DNA from: Marinoscillum sp040218045 | GTDB lineage: Bacteria; Bacteroidota; Bacteroidia; Cytophagales; Cyclobacteriaceae | Assembly (NCBI GenBank): GCA_040218045.1 | Contig: JAVJQA010000015.1 | Span: forward strand, 1 to 64,000 | Length of the DNA: 64,000 nt | Direction of reading: 5' to 3' | Shown: positions 1 to 7,167 of the stretch, piece after piece | How the letters are laid out: each line of letters begins with the position of its first letter | Position numbering within the stretch: the stretch's first letter is position 1 | Position numbers and translations under genes: made by a program | Notes under the pieces: model-generated | Told to the model about the DNA's origin: nothing | What the model saw: only the letters and a program-made list of their open reading frames with translations | The model's database searches: none

Positions 1-141
1 CTTTCTACTTCCTTCTGCTCGTGGGAGTTTTTAATCTTTCGTGGCGCAGTGCGTATCTGATACTTTGAATGCACCGTCAGATAAGCTACTTTTATCGGAA
101 TTAAAAAAGCTCGGAGGCCACAGCGCCATATCTGAGCGTTA
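1..141 (+). repeat. attC-like site A, right part only
   Basis: The stretch is non-coding and aligns with the right half of site C (6180-6333): both have TTTCTACTT, GGAGTTTTTnATCTTTC, CGCAGTG, TATCTGATACTTTG, TTTTATCGG and AGCTCGG in the same order. It ends in GCGTTAGC (136-143), the place where an attC core GTTRRRY would sit, 23 bases before the sigma-factor start. Its left arm, expected to pair with GGCCACAGCGCCATATCTGA, is off the window. Confidence 0.5.
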
Positions 142-163
142 GCGGTAATTTAAAAACAGCAAT

Positions 164-1039
164 ATGAATCCATTCAAAAGTACATATAATTCAGACCAAA
201 CGGACAACGAACTTATTCAACAAATTTTGGAAGGAAAGAAAACTGCTTTGACAATTCTTGTAGAACGACACCAACCATTTATTTATAATCTTGCTTGGAA
301 ACTGACAGGGAATATTCCAGATGCAGAAGACTTGACACAAGAAACGTTGATAAAAATTATTTCCAATATAAGCTCTTTCAAGCAAGAAAGCTCTTTTACT
401 ACCTGGGCTTACAGAATTGCCAAGAATCATTTTTTAAACAGTCAGAAAAAGGCACCTAACATCTTTGCCAATAGCTTTGAAGAGCTGGGAACTCGTTTAG
501 ATGCTGCTCCCAACACAGATTTATCTGAAGGCGAAAAAATGGAACAACGAGAAGCTATTCGTGAAGTAAGACTACAATGTTTATCGGGAATGTTACTTTG
601 CCTAACAAAAGAGCAAAGAATGATTTATATAATCGGAGAAATTTTTGGAGCAGACCACAAAGTTGGTTCTGAAATTATGGAAATCACAAAGGACAACTAC
701 CGAATGAAATTAAGCAAAGCCCGAAAAGACCTATATAATTTTATGCAAAACAAATGCGGTTTGGTGAGCAAAGCGAACCCTTGCAGATGCCATAAAAAAG
801 TGACCTTTGCCACAGAAAATGGAATGGTAGATGCCAAAAATTTATTGTTCAACCGGAAAGAGTATTCCACATTCAAAGAGCAATTAGAACCTGATGCTGA
901 TTTTTTGGTTGACGATTCTGAATTGAAAATTGCAGAACTGCACCAGGACCATAGCTTCAAAACAGCTTTTGACAAGAAAAACTTCCTCGTAAAAATTTTG
1001 GAAGATGCCAATTGGCAAAGCCGCCTGAACTTGAACTAA
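164..1039 (+). CDS. ECF-type RNA polymerase sigma factor with Cys/His C-terminal extension
   Basis: A 291-residue sigma-70 family protein. Region 2 lies at about residues 18-92 (DAEDLTQETLIKI, then FTTWAYRIAKNHFLN) and region 4 at about 135-195. Ordinary ECF factors stop near residue 190; this one continues for roughly 95 residues with a Cys/His cluster (C198, C207, C209, H210 in NPCRCHKK), which could bind a metal or sense a signal. It is the first gene of an eight-gene same-strand operon, with a 66-base gap before the next gene, and presumably directs transcription of that operon and of itself (inference). No anti-sigma gene is evident next to it, so the extension may take over the regulatory role. 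The family assignment is firm; the signal is unknown. Confidence 0.9.
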   Translation: MNPFKSTYNSDQTDNELIQQILEGKKTALTILVERHQPFIYNLAWKLTGNIPDAEDLTQETLIKIISNISSFKQESSFTTWAYRIAKNHFLNSQKKAPNIFANSFEELGTRLDAAPNTDLSEGEKMEQREAIREVRLQCLSGMLLCLTKEQRMIYIIGEIFGADHKVGSEIMEITKDNYRMKLSKARKDLYNFMQNKCGLVSKANPCRCHKKVTFATENGMVDAKNLLFNRKEYSTFKEQLEPDADFLVDDSELKIAELHQDHSFKTAFDKKNFLVKILEDANWQSRLNLN

Positions 1040-1105
1040 AAATAATTTTCTCAAAGTCTTTACACATTCCAACATCTCTTGTCTAAATAAGAAAAGAGAT
1101 AAAGA

Positions 1106-1543
1106 ATGTCGTTAAAGTTTTTAGACAAAAGTCAGCCCCGACACATTAAAACGGGTATTTGGGCGAGTATCGTATCAGCTGCAATGTTAATAGGTATTGG
1201 CATTTTTTGGTTAGCACATCCTGCTGCTGCCGAAGGTTCGTTTTCCATTGTTCCCGATTCAGATGCAGCCATACAATTTGCAAAGATCACTGCCATTTTC
1301 AAAGCTGTTGGCGATTTTCTACCACCTATTTTCGTTTCGTTAGCCATCTCTTTCCGACAGTATAAGTTGGCAGGTTATTTCCACTTAGTCACCCTTTTGT
1401 TGGTGATTGTGGTGGATTTATTTGTTTGGGGCAGTTTCGTTCCCAACGCAGGCGCAACAGATATTTTACAACATATTCCCTTTGCCATTCCCATCATTAT
1501 AGCGGCTTATTCCTTTCTAAAACCAAACAATAAAAATTCATAA
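1106..1543 (+). CDS. Small multi-pass membrane protein
   Basis: A 145-residue protein with about four hydrophobic segments (near 18-38, 62-84, 90-110 and 118-138) and no signal peptide. I do not recognise the family with certainty; size and layout resemble small uncharacterised inner-membrane proteins of the DUF4267/DoxX kind. It is the second gene of the sigma-factor operon and is separated from the following DUF4345 gene by only two bases, so the two are very likely translated together and may work as a pair in the membrane. Confidence 0.75.
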   Translation: MSLKFLDKSQPRHIKTGIWASIVSAAMLIGIGIFWLAHPAAAEGSFSIVPDSDAAIQFAKITAIFKAVGDFLPPIFVSLAISFRQYKLAGYFHLVTLLLVIVVDLFVWGSFVPNAGATDILQHIPFAIPIIIAAYSFLKPNNKNS

Positions 1544-1545
1544 TT

Positions 1546-1914
1546 ATGCTACTATTTATCCGTATTTTCTTGGTGCTTTATGGACTTATTGCTGCTGCCA
1601 CAGGCTTTATGGGAACAACAGCTAAATATAATGCAGCCCTAACCGATCCAATGACTGATAATAATCATCGTTATGTGGCTGCCATTTGGATGGCTACTTC
1701 TTTGGCGTTTTTCTATGTGGCTTGGAATCCGTCAGAAACGGCTTTGTTCCGATTCTTGATGATAGCCCTTATCATTGGTGGTGTCGTCAGAGCAGTAGCA
1801 TTGATACATTATCCACCAACTCCGTTTATCATTTTTGGCATTTTGATAGAATTGATTCCAACCGCTTTAATGCTTTGGTTTCACACCAAACTATTAAATG
1901 CAGGTTCACTTTAA
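1546..1914 (+). CDS. DUF4345 family membrane protein
   Basis: A 122-residue protein with four predicted membrane segments and the DUF4345 pattern: a first helix rich in Gly/Ala, a conserved NHRYVAAIWMA stretch near residue 40, and a long last helix. Function of the family is not known. It starts two bases after the preceding membrane-protein gene and ends 14 bases before the SDR gene, so it belongs to the sigma-factor operon. Confidence 0.8.
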   Translation: MLLFIRIFLVLYGLIAAATGFMGTTAKYNAALTDPMTDNNHRYVAAIWMATSLAFFYVAWNPSETALFRFLMIALIIGGVVRAVALIHYPPTPFIIFGILIELIPTALMLWFHTKLLNAGSL

Positions 1915-1928
1915 AACTATTATTCATA

Positions 1929-2699
1929 ATGAAACAATCTAATCAAAAAGTATTGATAACAGGCGGAAGCTCAGGCATTGGTCTGGCTCTTGCCAAAAAG
2001 TTTTTAGATAATAACAATACGGTTATTATAACAGGTAGAAATTTGGCCAAACTTGAAAAAGTAAAATCTGATAACCCAGCAATTAACATTTTCCAAAGCG
2101 ATGTTACAGATGACGCAGAAGTCAGGATGTTGGCGGACGAAATTGACCAACAATTTGGTGGAATTGATGTGCTGGTAAATAATGCAGGCATAATGCTATT
2201 GCTTGATACAGGCAATGAAGCAAACGACCTAACAAAGCAATTTGCTGAGATTGATATAAATTTCAATTCGCCAATTCGTGTGTTGCATTACTTTTTACCA
2301 CAATTAAAGAAAAGTAAAGAAGCCGCTATCGTCAATGTTTCTTCGGGTTTGGCTTATGTTCCATTTGCTCAGGCACCCGTTTATTCTGCTTCAAAATCTG
2401 CTTTACATTTTTGGACAAGAAGCATACGGCTTCATTTAAAGTCTCACAATATTAAAGTATTGGAACTATTGCCCCCTGTTGTGGATACACCTTTGGCTCA
2501 CGGAGCAGATATTGCCGAAGACGATAACTTAAAACCTATGCCACCCGAAAAATTAGCCGAAGCATTTTGGAAGGGTTACATAAATAGCAAAGAAGAAATT
2601 ACCCCAGGGATTTCGGCACAGCTCAAAATGATGAGCAGACTTGCTCCAAAATTTATATTCAAGCAATTAAATAAACAGCCAATTCCAAAAAATAAATAA
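1929..2699 (+). CDS. Short-chain dehydrogenase/reductase (SDR)
   Basis: A 256-residue cytoplasmic SDR. The start at 1929 gives MKQSNQKVLITGGSSGIG; an open frame continues upstream to 1686 but that part overlaps the DUF4345 gene and has no SDR sequence. Residues about 8-18 hold the TGGSSGIG cofactor-binding Gly motif, about 84-88 the NNAG motif, followed by the catalytic Ser and YxxxK (YSASKSAL, near residue 155). The acidic/basic pattern after the second strand (GRNLAKL) suggests NADP(H). Closest in style to DltE-like SDRs of unknown substrate. It sits between two tightly spaced operon genes. Confidence 0.93.
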   Translation: MKQSNQKVLITGGSSGIGLALAKKFLDNNNTVIITGRNLAKLEKVKSDNPAINIFQSDVTDDAEVRMLADEIDQQFGGIDVLVNNAGIMLLLDTGNEANDLTKQFAEIDINFNSPIRVLHYFLPQLKKSKEAAIVNVSSGLAYVPFAQAPVYSASKSALHFWTRSIRLHLKSHNIKVLELLPPVVDTPLAHGADIAEDDNLKPMPPEKLAEAFWKGYINSKEEITPGISAQLKMMSRLAPKFIFKQLNKQPIPKNK

Positions 2700-2701
2700 T
2701 T

Positions 2702-3709
2702 ATGAAAAATACAATCAAAAAAATTCTGTTTTTCTCCTTCGCTATTCTAGTTTCTTCAAATCTAAATGCTCAAGAAATATACCCAGGCAAAGCAACAAAA
2801 GTTGAAAAAGACATTTCTGCCGAATTTCCTTTTGAATCTAAATTTTTAACGCTTGATGCCGACACCATTCATTACGTTGAATCAGGTGAAGGTGACCCAA
2901 TTCTATTACTCCACGGCTTACCTTCCAACCTGTACATTTGGAGAAATATTATACCAAATATTGACAGCAATAAAAAGGTAATTGCCTTAGATTTTTTAGG
3001 GTTTGGCAAGTCAAGTTTTCCCGCTGATAAAAATGTATCGGTGGAAGTACAATATAAAATGCTCAAAGATTTCATTGAAGCCAAGAGACTAAAAAATGTA
3101 ACCTTTTTGGTGCAAGACATTGGTTCCATTGCAGGAATGCAATACACCATTCGTGAGCCACAAAATGTAAAAGGTATTGCGCTTTTTGAAGCTCCATTCA
3201 TGCCGGCAGATGTAATGTATGACCAATTACCGTTTAGTTTCAAAGCGTTTATGAAACTGACGAGAACCAAAAAAGGAAACGAAAAATGGATGGTAAAAAG
3301 GAATTTTGCAGGTAAAAAGTTATCAACCAATTTCTTTGCAGGGAGAAAACTGCCAAAAGAAGCTTATAAATTCTACTCGCAACCTTGGGATGAGAAATAC
3401 AGACGATATGCTATAACCAACGGACCTGATCCAGCTTCTCTATCTTTCACCAAAGGTAAAGGTAAAAGTGAATTTGCTGATTTGCTAACCTACATTTCAA
3501 ATGGCATGAAAGAATCACAAGTTCCAAAACTCTATTTCTATGCAAAAAAAGGTTTGGTAAATAGAAAGGAAGCCGTGGAATACGCGAGAAAAAATTTCAA
3601 AAACGCAACTTTTCACTACCTCGGTAAAGGGAAACACTTATTAACCGAAAGCCACCCCAAGCAAATGAGTGAAGCTTTCAACCAATGGTTTGGTCAATTA
3701 GACAAATAA
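2702..3709 (+). CDS. Exported alpha/beta hydrolase, haloalkane dehalogenase-like
   Basis: A 335-residue alpha/beta hydrolase. Residues 1-23 look like a signal peptide (basic start, hydrophobic FFSFAILVSS, then LNAQ). The oxyanion region is LHGLPSNLYIWRN, and the nucleophile elbow reads VQDIGS, with Asp rather than Ser. Asp in this place is typical of haloalkane dehalogenases and fluoroacetate dehalogenase relatives. The catalytic His is likely in GKGKHLLTESHP near the C-terminus. It starts two bases after the SDR gene. A real dehalogenase activity is not proved: many members of this branch have unknown substrates, and export to the periplasm is unusual for dehalogenases. Confidence 0.85.
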   Translation: MKNTIKKILFFSFAILVSSNLNAQEIYPGKATKVEKDISAEFPFESKFLTLDADTIHYVESGEGDPILLLHGLPSNLYIWRNIIPNIDSNKKVIALDFLGFGKSSFPADKNVSVEVQYKMLKDFIEAKRLKNVTFLVQDIGSIAGMQYTIREPQNVKGIALFEAPFMPADVMYDQLPFSFKAFMKLTRTKKGNEKWMVKRNFAGKKLSTNFFAGRKLPKEAYKFYSQPWDEKYRRYAITNGPDPASLSFTKGKGKSEFADLLTYISNGMKESQVPKLYFYAKKGLVNRKEAVEYARKNFKNATFHYLGKGKHLLTESHPKQMSEAFNQWFGQLDK

Positions 3710-3713
3710 CACT

Positions 3714-4175
3714 ATGAAACAGACAATATCAATTATTGCTATTATTGGCATTGGTGCTTTTGCGGGTAATATGCTCAACATCGGTTTAAGTCATGCTATG
3801 TATTGGCAGTCGCTTGAGCCAATAGAATTTATGGAGTTTTTTGCCATTGATTTTCCACTCCTTCTGATGCCAACAGCAGCAACGGTTTTACCAGCTTGGT
3901 TGGGGACTCTTTTTGTATTATTAAAAAGCGAAAAGAAATCTGAAAGCCGGAAATTTTGGCGAATTGCTTTTTTGGGTTTATCGCTTACCCTTATTCAGAC
4001 TTCCATTTATCATTTACCTATGAACTTGGATTTTGTGGCTTTAAAATTTGATGCAGTAACAGCCACAAGTAAATTGAATGGTTGGATTGTTTCTCATTGG
4101 ATAAGAATAGGAATAGCAATTATTTCAGGTGTTTATGCAATCAAAGGCCTGAAGAAAGCAACACTAAATCAATAA
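3714..4175 (+). CDS. Membrane protein, DUF1772-like
   Basis: A 153-residue protein with four hydrophobic helices (about 5-25, 45-70, 82-102, 128-146). The layout resembles DUF1772/anthrone-oxygenase-like small membrane proteins, but this is a weak call. It starts four bases after the hydrolase stop and ends six bases before the next gene, so it is part of the same operon. Confidence 0.65.
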   Translation: MKQTISIIAIIGIGAFAGNMLNIGLSHAMYWQSLEPIEFMEFFAIDFPLLLMPTAATVLPAWLGTLFVLLKSEKKSESRKFWRIAFLGLSLTLIQTSIYHLPMNLDFVALKFDAVTATSKLNGWIVSHWIRIGIAIISGVYAIKGLKKATLNQ

Positions 4176-4181
4176 AATACA

Positions 4182-4877
4182 ATGTTATCAGGTCATTTCG
4201 CACCAGCTTTGCTGGCTCATGAAAAGCAACTTCCAAAAGGAACAATGCTTTACTTTTTAGTCGCCAGCCAATTGCAAGATTTACTTTGGTTAGTTTTTCA
4301 TTATTTTGGTTTAGAGCCCACTTTGCCTGTGGACGCCCTTAATGTGACTTTGGAAAGCATAGCTGTAGACATGCTTTATAGTCACGATTTGTATCCTCAA
4401 ATTGCTTGGCTTTTCATTGTATTCCTGGCGGGTAAGGTATTTTTCAAGAGCACCAAACTTGGACTGATTGGTGCGGCTATTACCTTGAGCCATATCTTAC
4501 TTGACTTGGTAGCAGGCTATCCGCACCATTTGTTTGGAGAACATACCCATAATATTGGTCTTGGTTTGTATGTCACCAATGTTTACTTAGCCATTCTCAT
4601 TGAGGCCTTATTTATAGGCGTTCTTTTATATTTTTTCTTCAAAAGGCAGTCCAATATGGGGTTAACCAGAAGCCGTAGCAATAAGCTTTCAATCATTGGG
4701 GTTTTTGCAGGCGGAGTTCTCTTCATTCTGTTTATAGCTTCTATTTCACTTCGCACATGGTTTGGTATTCCAGAATTTGCAATTCCTATAAATACCACCA
4801 TACCAGTACTCATGCTTACATATTGGGGCTTGGTTTTTTATCTCAATCACTTAATATCACGATACTCATTAACATAA
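4182..4877 (+). CDS. Polytopic membrane protein, YdjM-like putative metal-dependent hydrolase
   Basis: A 231-residue protein with about six membrane helices. Conserved polar residues inside or next to helices (SGHF near the start, LSHILLDL near residue 107, AGYPHHLFGEHTHN after it) resemble the His/Asp pattern of YdjM/DUF457-like membrane hydrolases; the match is by eye and partial. It is the seventh gene of the sigma-factor operon, with 4-6 base gaps on both sides. Confidence 0.6.
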   Translation: MLSGHFAPALLAHEKQLPKGTMLYFLVASQLQDLLWLVFHYFGLEPTLPVDALNVTLESIAVDMLYSHDLYPQIAWLFIVFLAGKVFFKSTKLGLIGAAITLSHILLDLVAGYPHHLFGEHTHNIGLGLYVTNVYLAILIEALFIGVLLYFFFKRQSNMGLTRSRSNKLSIIGVFAGGVLFILFIASISLRTWFGIPEFAIPINTTIPVLMLTYWGLVFYLNHLISRYSLT

Positions 4878-4882
4878 AAACT

Positions 4883-5371
4883 ATGGACAATTTTACAATT
4901 ATCAATTTACAAGCACTTACAGGCACTGTTGCTATCATTCTAGGCTTTAAGTATTGGATACAACCACGTATTTCTAAGCTTTCTATACACAAAGCACTAC
5001 TACCCTTTGTATTTCTGAATACATTTCGGTATTTGGGTTTGTCGTTTATGTCTAAAGAGCAGTTTTACGATGGATTTCCTAGTGATTTTTTAACCACCGT
5101 TGGTCTGCTCGATTTTACCACTGCCATTTTAGCTATTATCACTGTAATCGCTTTAAAGAATAAATGGAGTTTTGCCATTCCCTGTGTTTGGATATTCAAT
5201 ATCGTTGGATTTGGAGATTTAATTACCGCTTTCCCTCAATTCTTTGGATTAAAGCTTTATGACCAAAATTTGGGTTTCATTTGGTTAATGTTTGTAACGT
5301 ATGGTTTGACAACTTTTTTGAGCCATATCTACATTTTTTACAGACTTTTAAGACCTAAACCAAAGACCTAA
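4883..5371 (+). CDS. Membrane protein of unknown family
   Basis: A 162-residue protein with four or five hydrophobic helices. The start at 4883 (MDNFTIINLQ) was chosen because it lies five bases after the preceding stop; the frame is open further upstream but overlaps the preceding gene there. Residues GFGDLITAFPQFFG form a conserved-looking loop before the last helix. It is the last gene of the eight-gene operon and ends 39 bases before attC-like site B. No function can be assigned. Confidence 0.65.
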   Translation: MDNFTIINLQALTGTVAIILGFKYWIQPRISKLSIHKALLPFVFLNTFRYLGLSFMSKEQFYDGFPSDFLTTVGLLDFTTAILAIITVIALKNKWSFAIPCVWIFNIVGFGDLITAFPQFFGLKLYDQNLGFIWLMFVTYGLTTFLSHIYIFYRLLRPKPKT

Positions 5372-5410
5372 AATACTTGGTTGTACAGGTAAGAAAAGAA
5401 AAAATACCGC

Positions 5411-5535
5411 TAACATTGTATAAGCGTAATGCGGGCTGAATCGCTTAAATTCAGTATTTTGGCATCTATCAAAGTTTAGTGCGGGCAGAAAGTGAGGTGT
5501 CTTGAAATCCCGCACTACGCTTATACTTAACGTTA
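5411..5535 (+). repeat. attC-like site B, long near-perfect hairpin
   Basis: Left arm 5411-5435 starts TAAC and contains TATAAGCGTAATGCGGG (5419-5435). Right arm 5509-5535 contains CCCGCACTACGCTTATA (5509-5525) and ends CGTTA. The 17-base inner arms pair at 16 positions, and the outer TAAC/GTTA ends also match, with unequal spacers between, as in attC sites. The 73-base loop differs from the loops of sites A, C and D. The right end is 15 bases before the next start codon. There is no T-run, so it does not look like a simple terminator. Confidence 0.6.
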
Positions 5536-5550
5536 TCTCTCACTTACTGC

Positions 5551-6093
5551 ATGACGAAAACAGAACTTCTCAATACAGCAATTAAGATCTTTGGACTTTA
5601 CTATTTTGTCCGATTTGTCCAACACTTCATGGAATTCCTTTTCATGATTTTTGGAAACAACTTTTTCACTGACGGTCAAGGCTTGTTTATTTACGCTGGA
5701 ATCTCGATAACTTTTTTGGTTGAAGTAGGATTTGCTTATGTCGCTATTTTCAGAACTGAATTAATTGCTAACAAGATTTCATCTACCAACCAGGGGACGG
5801 TTGAACTCCGAACCACCAAAACGGATTTGCTTGAAATTGCTTTGGCCATAGTTTCAGTCTTAGCGATTCTCAACTCCATCCCGAACCTCCTATCTCAACA
5901 GGTGAACAGCATTTACTACCATGATCACAAAGAAGCGGAATTCTGGACTACAGCAGCGAAGAACCTACTGTATCAGAACTTATTCATACTTGCAGCAGGA
6001 ACTTTCCTGCTTCTTAACGCCAGAAACTTTGCAAAATGGATCGTGAACCATGGAACGCAGGACGACAAACTGGACGAAAATAGCGAGAGATAA
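5551..6093 (+). CDS. Orphan membrane protein in a single-gene cassette
   Basis: A 180-residue protein with about four hydrophobic helices (near 12-35, 46-68, 95-115, 140-158) and a charged C-terminus. I do not recognise the family. It lies alone between attC-like sites B and C: the start is 15 bases after site B, and its TAA stop (6091-6093) is itself the first three bases of the TAAC end of site C, an arrangement common for integron cassette genes. Confidence 0.7.
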   Translation: MTKTELLNTAIKIFGLYYFVRFVQHFMEFLFMIFGNNFFTDGQGLFIYAGISITFLVEVGFAYVAIFRTELIANKISSTNQGTVELRTTKTDLLEIALAIVSVLAILNSIPNLLSQQVNSIYYHDHKEAEFWTTAAKNLLYQNLFILAAGTFLLLNARNFAKWIVNHGTQDDKLDENSER

Positions 6094-6333
6094 CAATCGC
6101 TAGCACGAATGCGCCAACTGCCAATTTACAAACTTCAGTGCGAACATCACCATGAATCAGCCGCTGGGAAAGGTTAGTGTTTTCTACTTGGCGCCTCTCG
6201 CAGGAGTTTTTCATCTTTCTGAACGCAGTGGTTATCTGATACTTTGGAAGCACCCCCTTGCCGGGCGCGGCAAATTCATTAGTTTTATCGGGACATGCCA
6301 AGCTCGGGGCGCACTCCTGCTAGCTTGGCGTTA
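6091..6333 (+). repeat. attC-like site C
   Basis: Left arm 6091-6115 begins TAAC and contains GCTAGCA and TGCGCC; right arm 6308-6333 contains GGCGCA, TGCTAGC and ends GGCGTTA. The arms pair over GCTAGCA (7 of 7) and TGCGCC (6 of 6), with mismatched bases between, as in imperfect attC stems. The core GTTAGGT (6330-6336) fits the attC consensus GTTRRRY exactly. At 243 bases it is longer than typical attC sites. The middle is shared with sites A and D (CGCAGGAGTTTTT, GAACGCAGTG, CCCCTTGCCG). Confidence 0.55.
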
Positions 6334-6381
6334 GGTTTCATTCGGACTCATTAGCAACTCTCATCACAACTTTCTAACTTT

Positions 6382-6615
6382 ATGGGTATGAATATCAAAG
6401 AAAGAATATTGAAACGCGTCAATGATATTAACGACCCAAGATTGTTGGATGAACTACTTAAAGCTGTCGAACTCGAATATGAAATTGAGCATATTGACGA
6501 ACTAACCGACATTGAGAAGAATGCCATAGATGAAGGGATTTCTGATGCAGAATCAGGCAAACTTCATTCTAATTCCGAAGCAAGCCAACTGGTTAAGGAA
6601 TGGCTAAAAAAGTAA
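6382..6615 (+). CDS. Antitoxin of a type II toxin-antitoxin pair
   Basis: A 77-residue, mostly helical, acidic protein. It starts NIKERILKRVNDINDPRLLDEL and ends SEASQLVKEWLKK, the layout of small Bacteroidota antitoxins that precede RelE/ParE toxins. A second ATG at 6388 is an equally possible start. It overlaps the toxin gene by 16 bases (6600-6615), as is usual for co-translated toxin-antitoxin pairs. Expected role: bind and neutralise the toxin and, with it, repress their own promoter. The pair sits alone between attC-like sites C and D. Confidence 0.8.
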   Translation: MGMNIKERILKRVNDINDPRLLDELLKAVELEYEIEHIDELTDIEKNAIDEGISDAESGKLHSNSEASQLVKEWLKK

Positions 6616-6893
6616 GATGGACAACCCGTTCCATCATTGACCGAACTAATATTTACAAGTATTGGCTCGAACAGAATCAATCAGAAATTTACGCTGAGAA
6701 GCTAGAACACCTGTTTGAACAATCTGCTGAACTTATTTCCCAATTCCCCAACATTGGAACCAGAACGAGCTACAGGAACGTTCACTCAAAAGTCGTTAGT
6801 GATTACAAAATTTTCTACCGAATCCAAGCCAATGAAATTCAGATATTGAGAGTTTGGGATACCCGGCAACACCCAGACTCAATTGGGTTGTAA
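6600..6893 (+). CDS. RelE/ParE superfamily toxin
   Basis: A 97-residue basic protein of the RelE/ParE fold: an N-terminal helical pair (SIIDRTNIYKYWLEQNQ) followed by a beta-sheet with the diagnostic endings YKIFYRI and IQILRVWDTRQHP. The C-terminal RVWDTRQ pattern is closer to ParE-like toxins (gyrase poisons) than to mRNA-cleaving RelE, but the target cannot be settled by eye. Toxin-antitoxin cassettes are known stabilisers of large integron arrays, which fits the flanking attC-like repeats. Confidence 0.88.
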   Translation: MAKKVRWTTRSIIDRTNIYKYWLEQNQSEIYAEKLEHLFEQSAELISQFPNIGTRTSYRNVHSKVVSDYKIFYRIQANEIQILRVWDTRQHPDSIGL

Positions 6894-6902
6894 AACGAAA
6901 TC

Positions 6903-7153
6903 TAACAGATGCTGATCGGGCATATGTCTTAGTGCTTTTCCCATAGGGATGCCTTTGGCACTGGCTGGTTTCAGTGCAACTGGACCGTGATATCTGCCGC
7001 TGAGAAAGTTTTGTGCTTTTTGGATACTTCAGTTCGCAGGAGTTTTTGATTTTCAGAACGCAGTGCCATTTGGAACGTTGTGAGCCCCTTGCCGACAGAT
7101 TTCACTACTTTAGTGCCATTCACTAGCTGCGGACATCCGATAGCTGGTCGATA
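6903..7153 (+). repeat. attC-like site D, degenerate right end
   Basis: Left end TAAC at 6903, ten bases after the toxin stop. The arms pair only partly: GCTGATCGG and ATGTC on the left against GGACAT and CCGATAGC on the right (7131-7144). The right end reads CGATATCTCTCA rather than CGTTA, although it resembles the sequence after site B (CGTTATCTCTCA). The centre matches site C closely (GCCGCTGnGAAAG, CGCAGGAGTTTTTGAT, GAACGCAGTG, CCCCTTGCCG). Probably a decayed member of the family. Confidence 0.45.
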
Positions 7154-7167
7154 TCTCTCATTAAAGC

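Noticed and set aside
1686..1928. N-terminal extension of the SDR protein
   Set aside because: The frame is open but the sequence is a shadow of the DUF4345 gene; the SDR fold begins at the ATG at 1929.
5411..5535. Site B as an ordinary rho-independent terminator
   Set aside because: The arms are 73 bases apart and no T-run follows; the TAAC/GTTA ends and the neighbouring related sites fit a recombination-type repeat better. A terminating effect is still possible.
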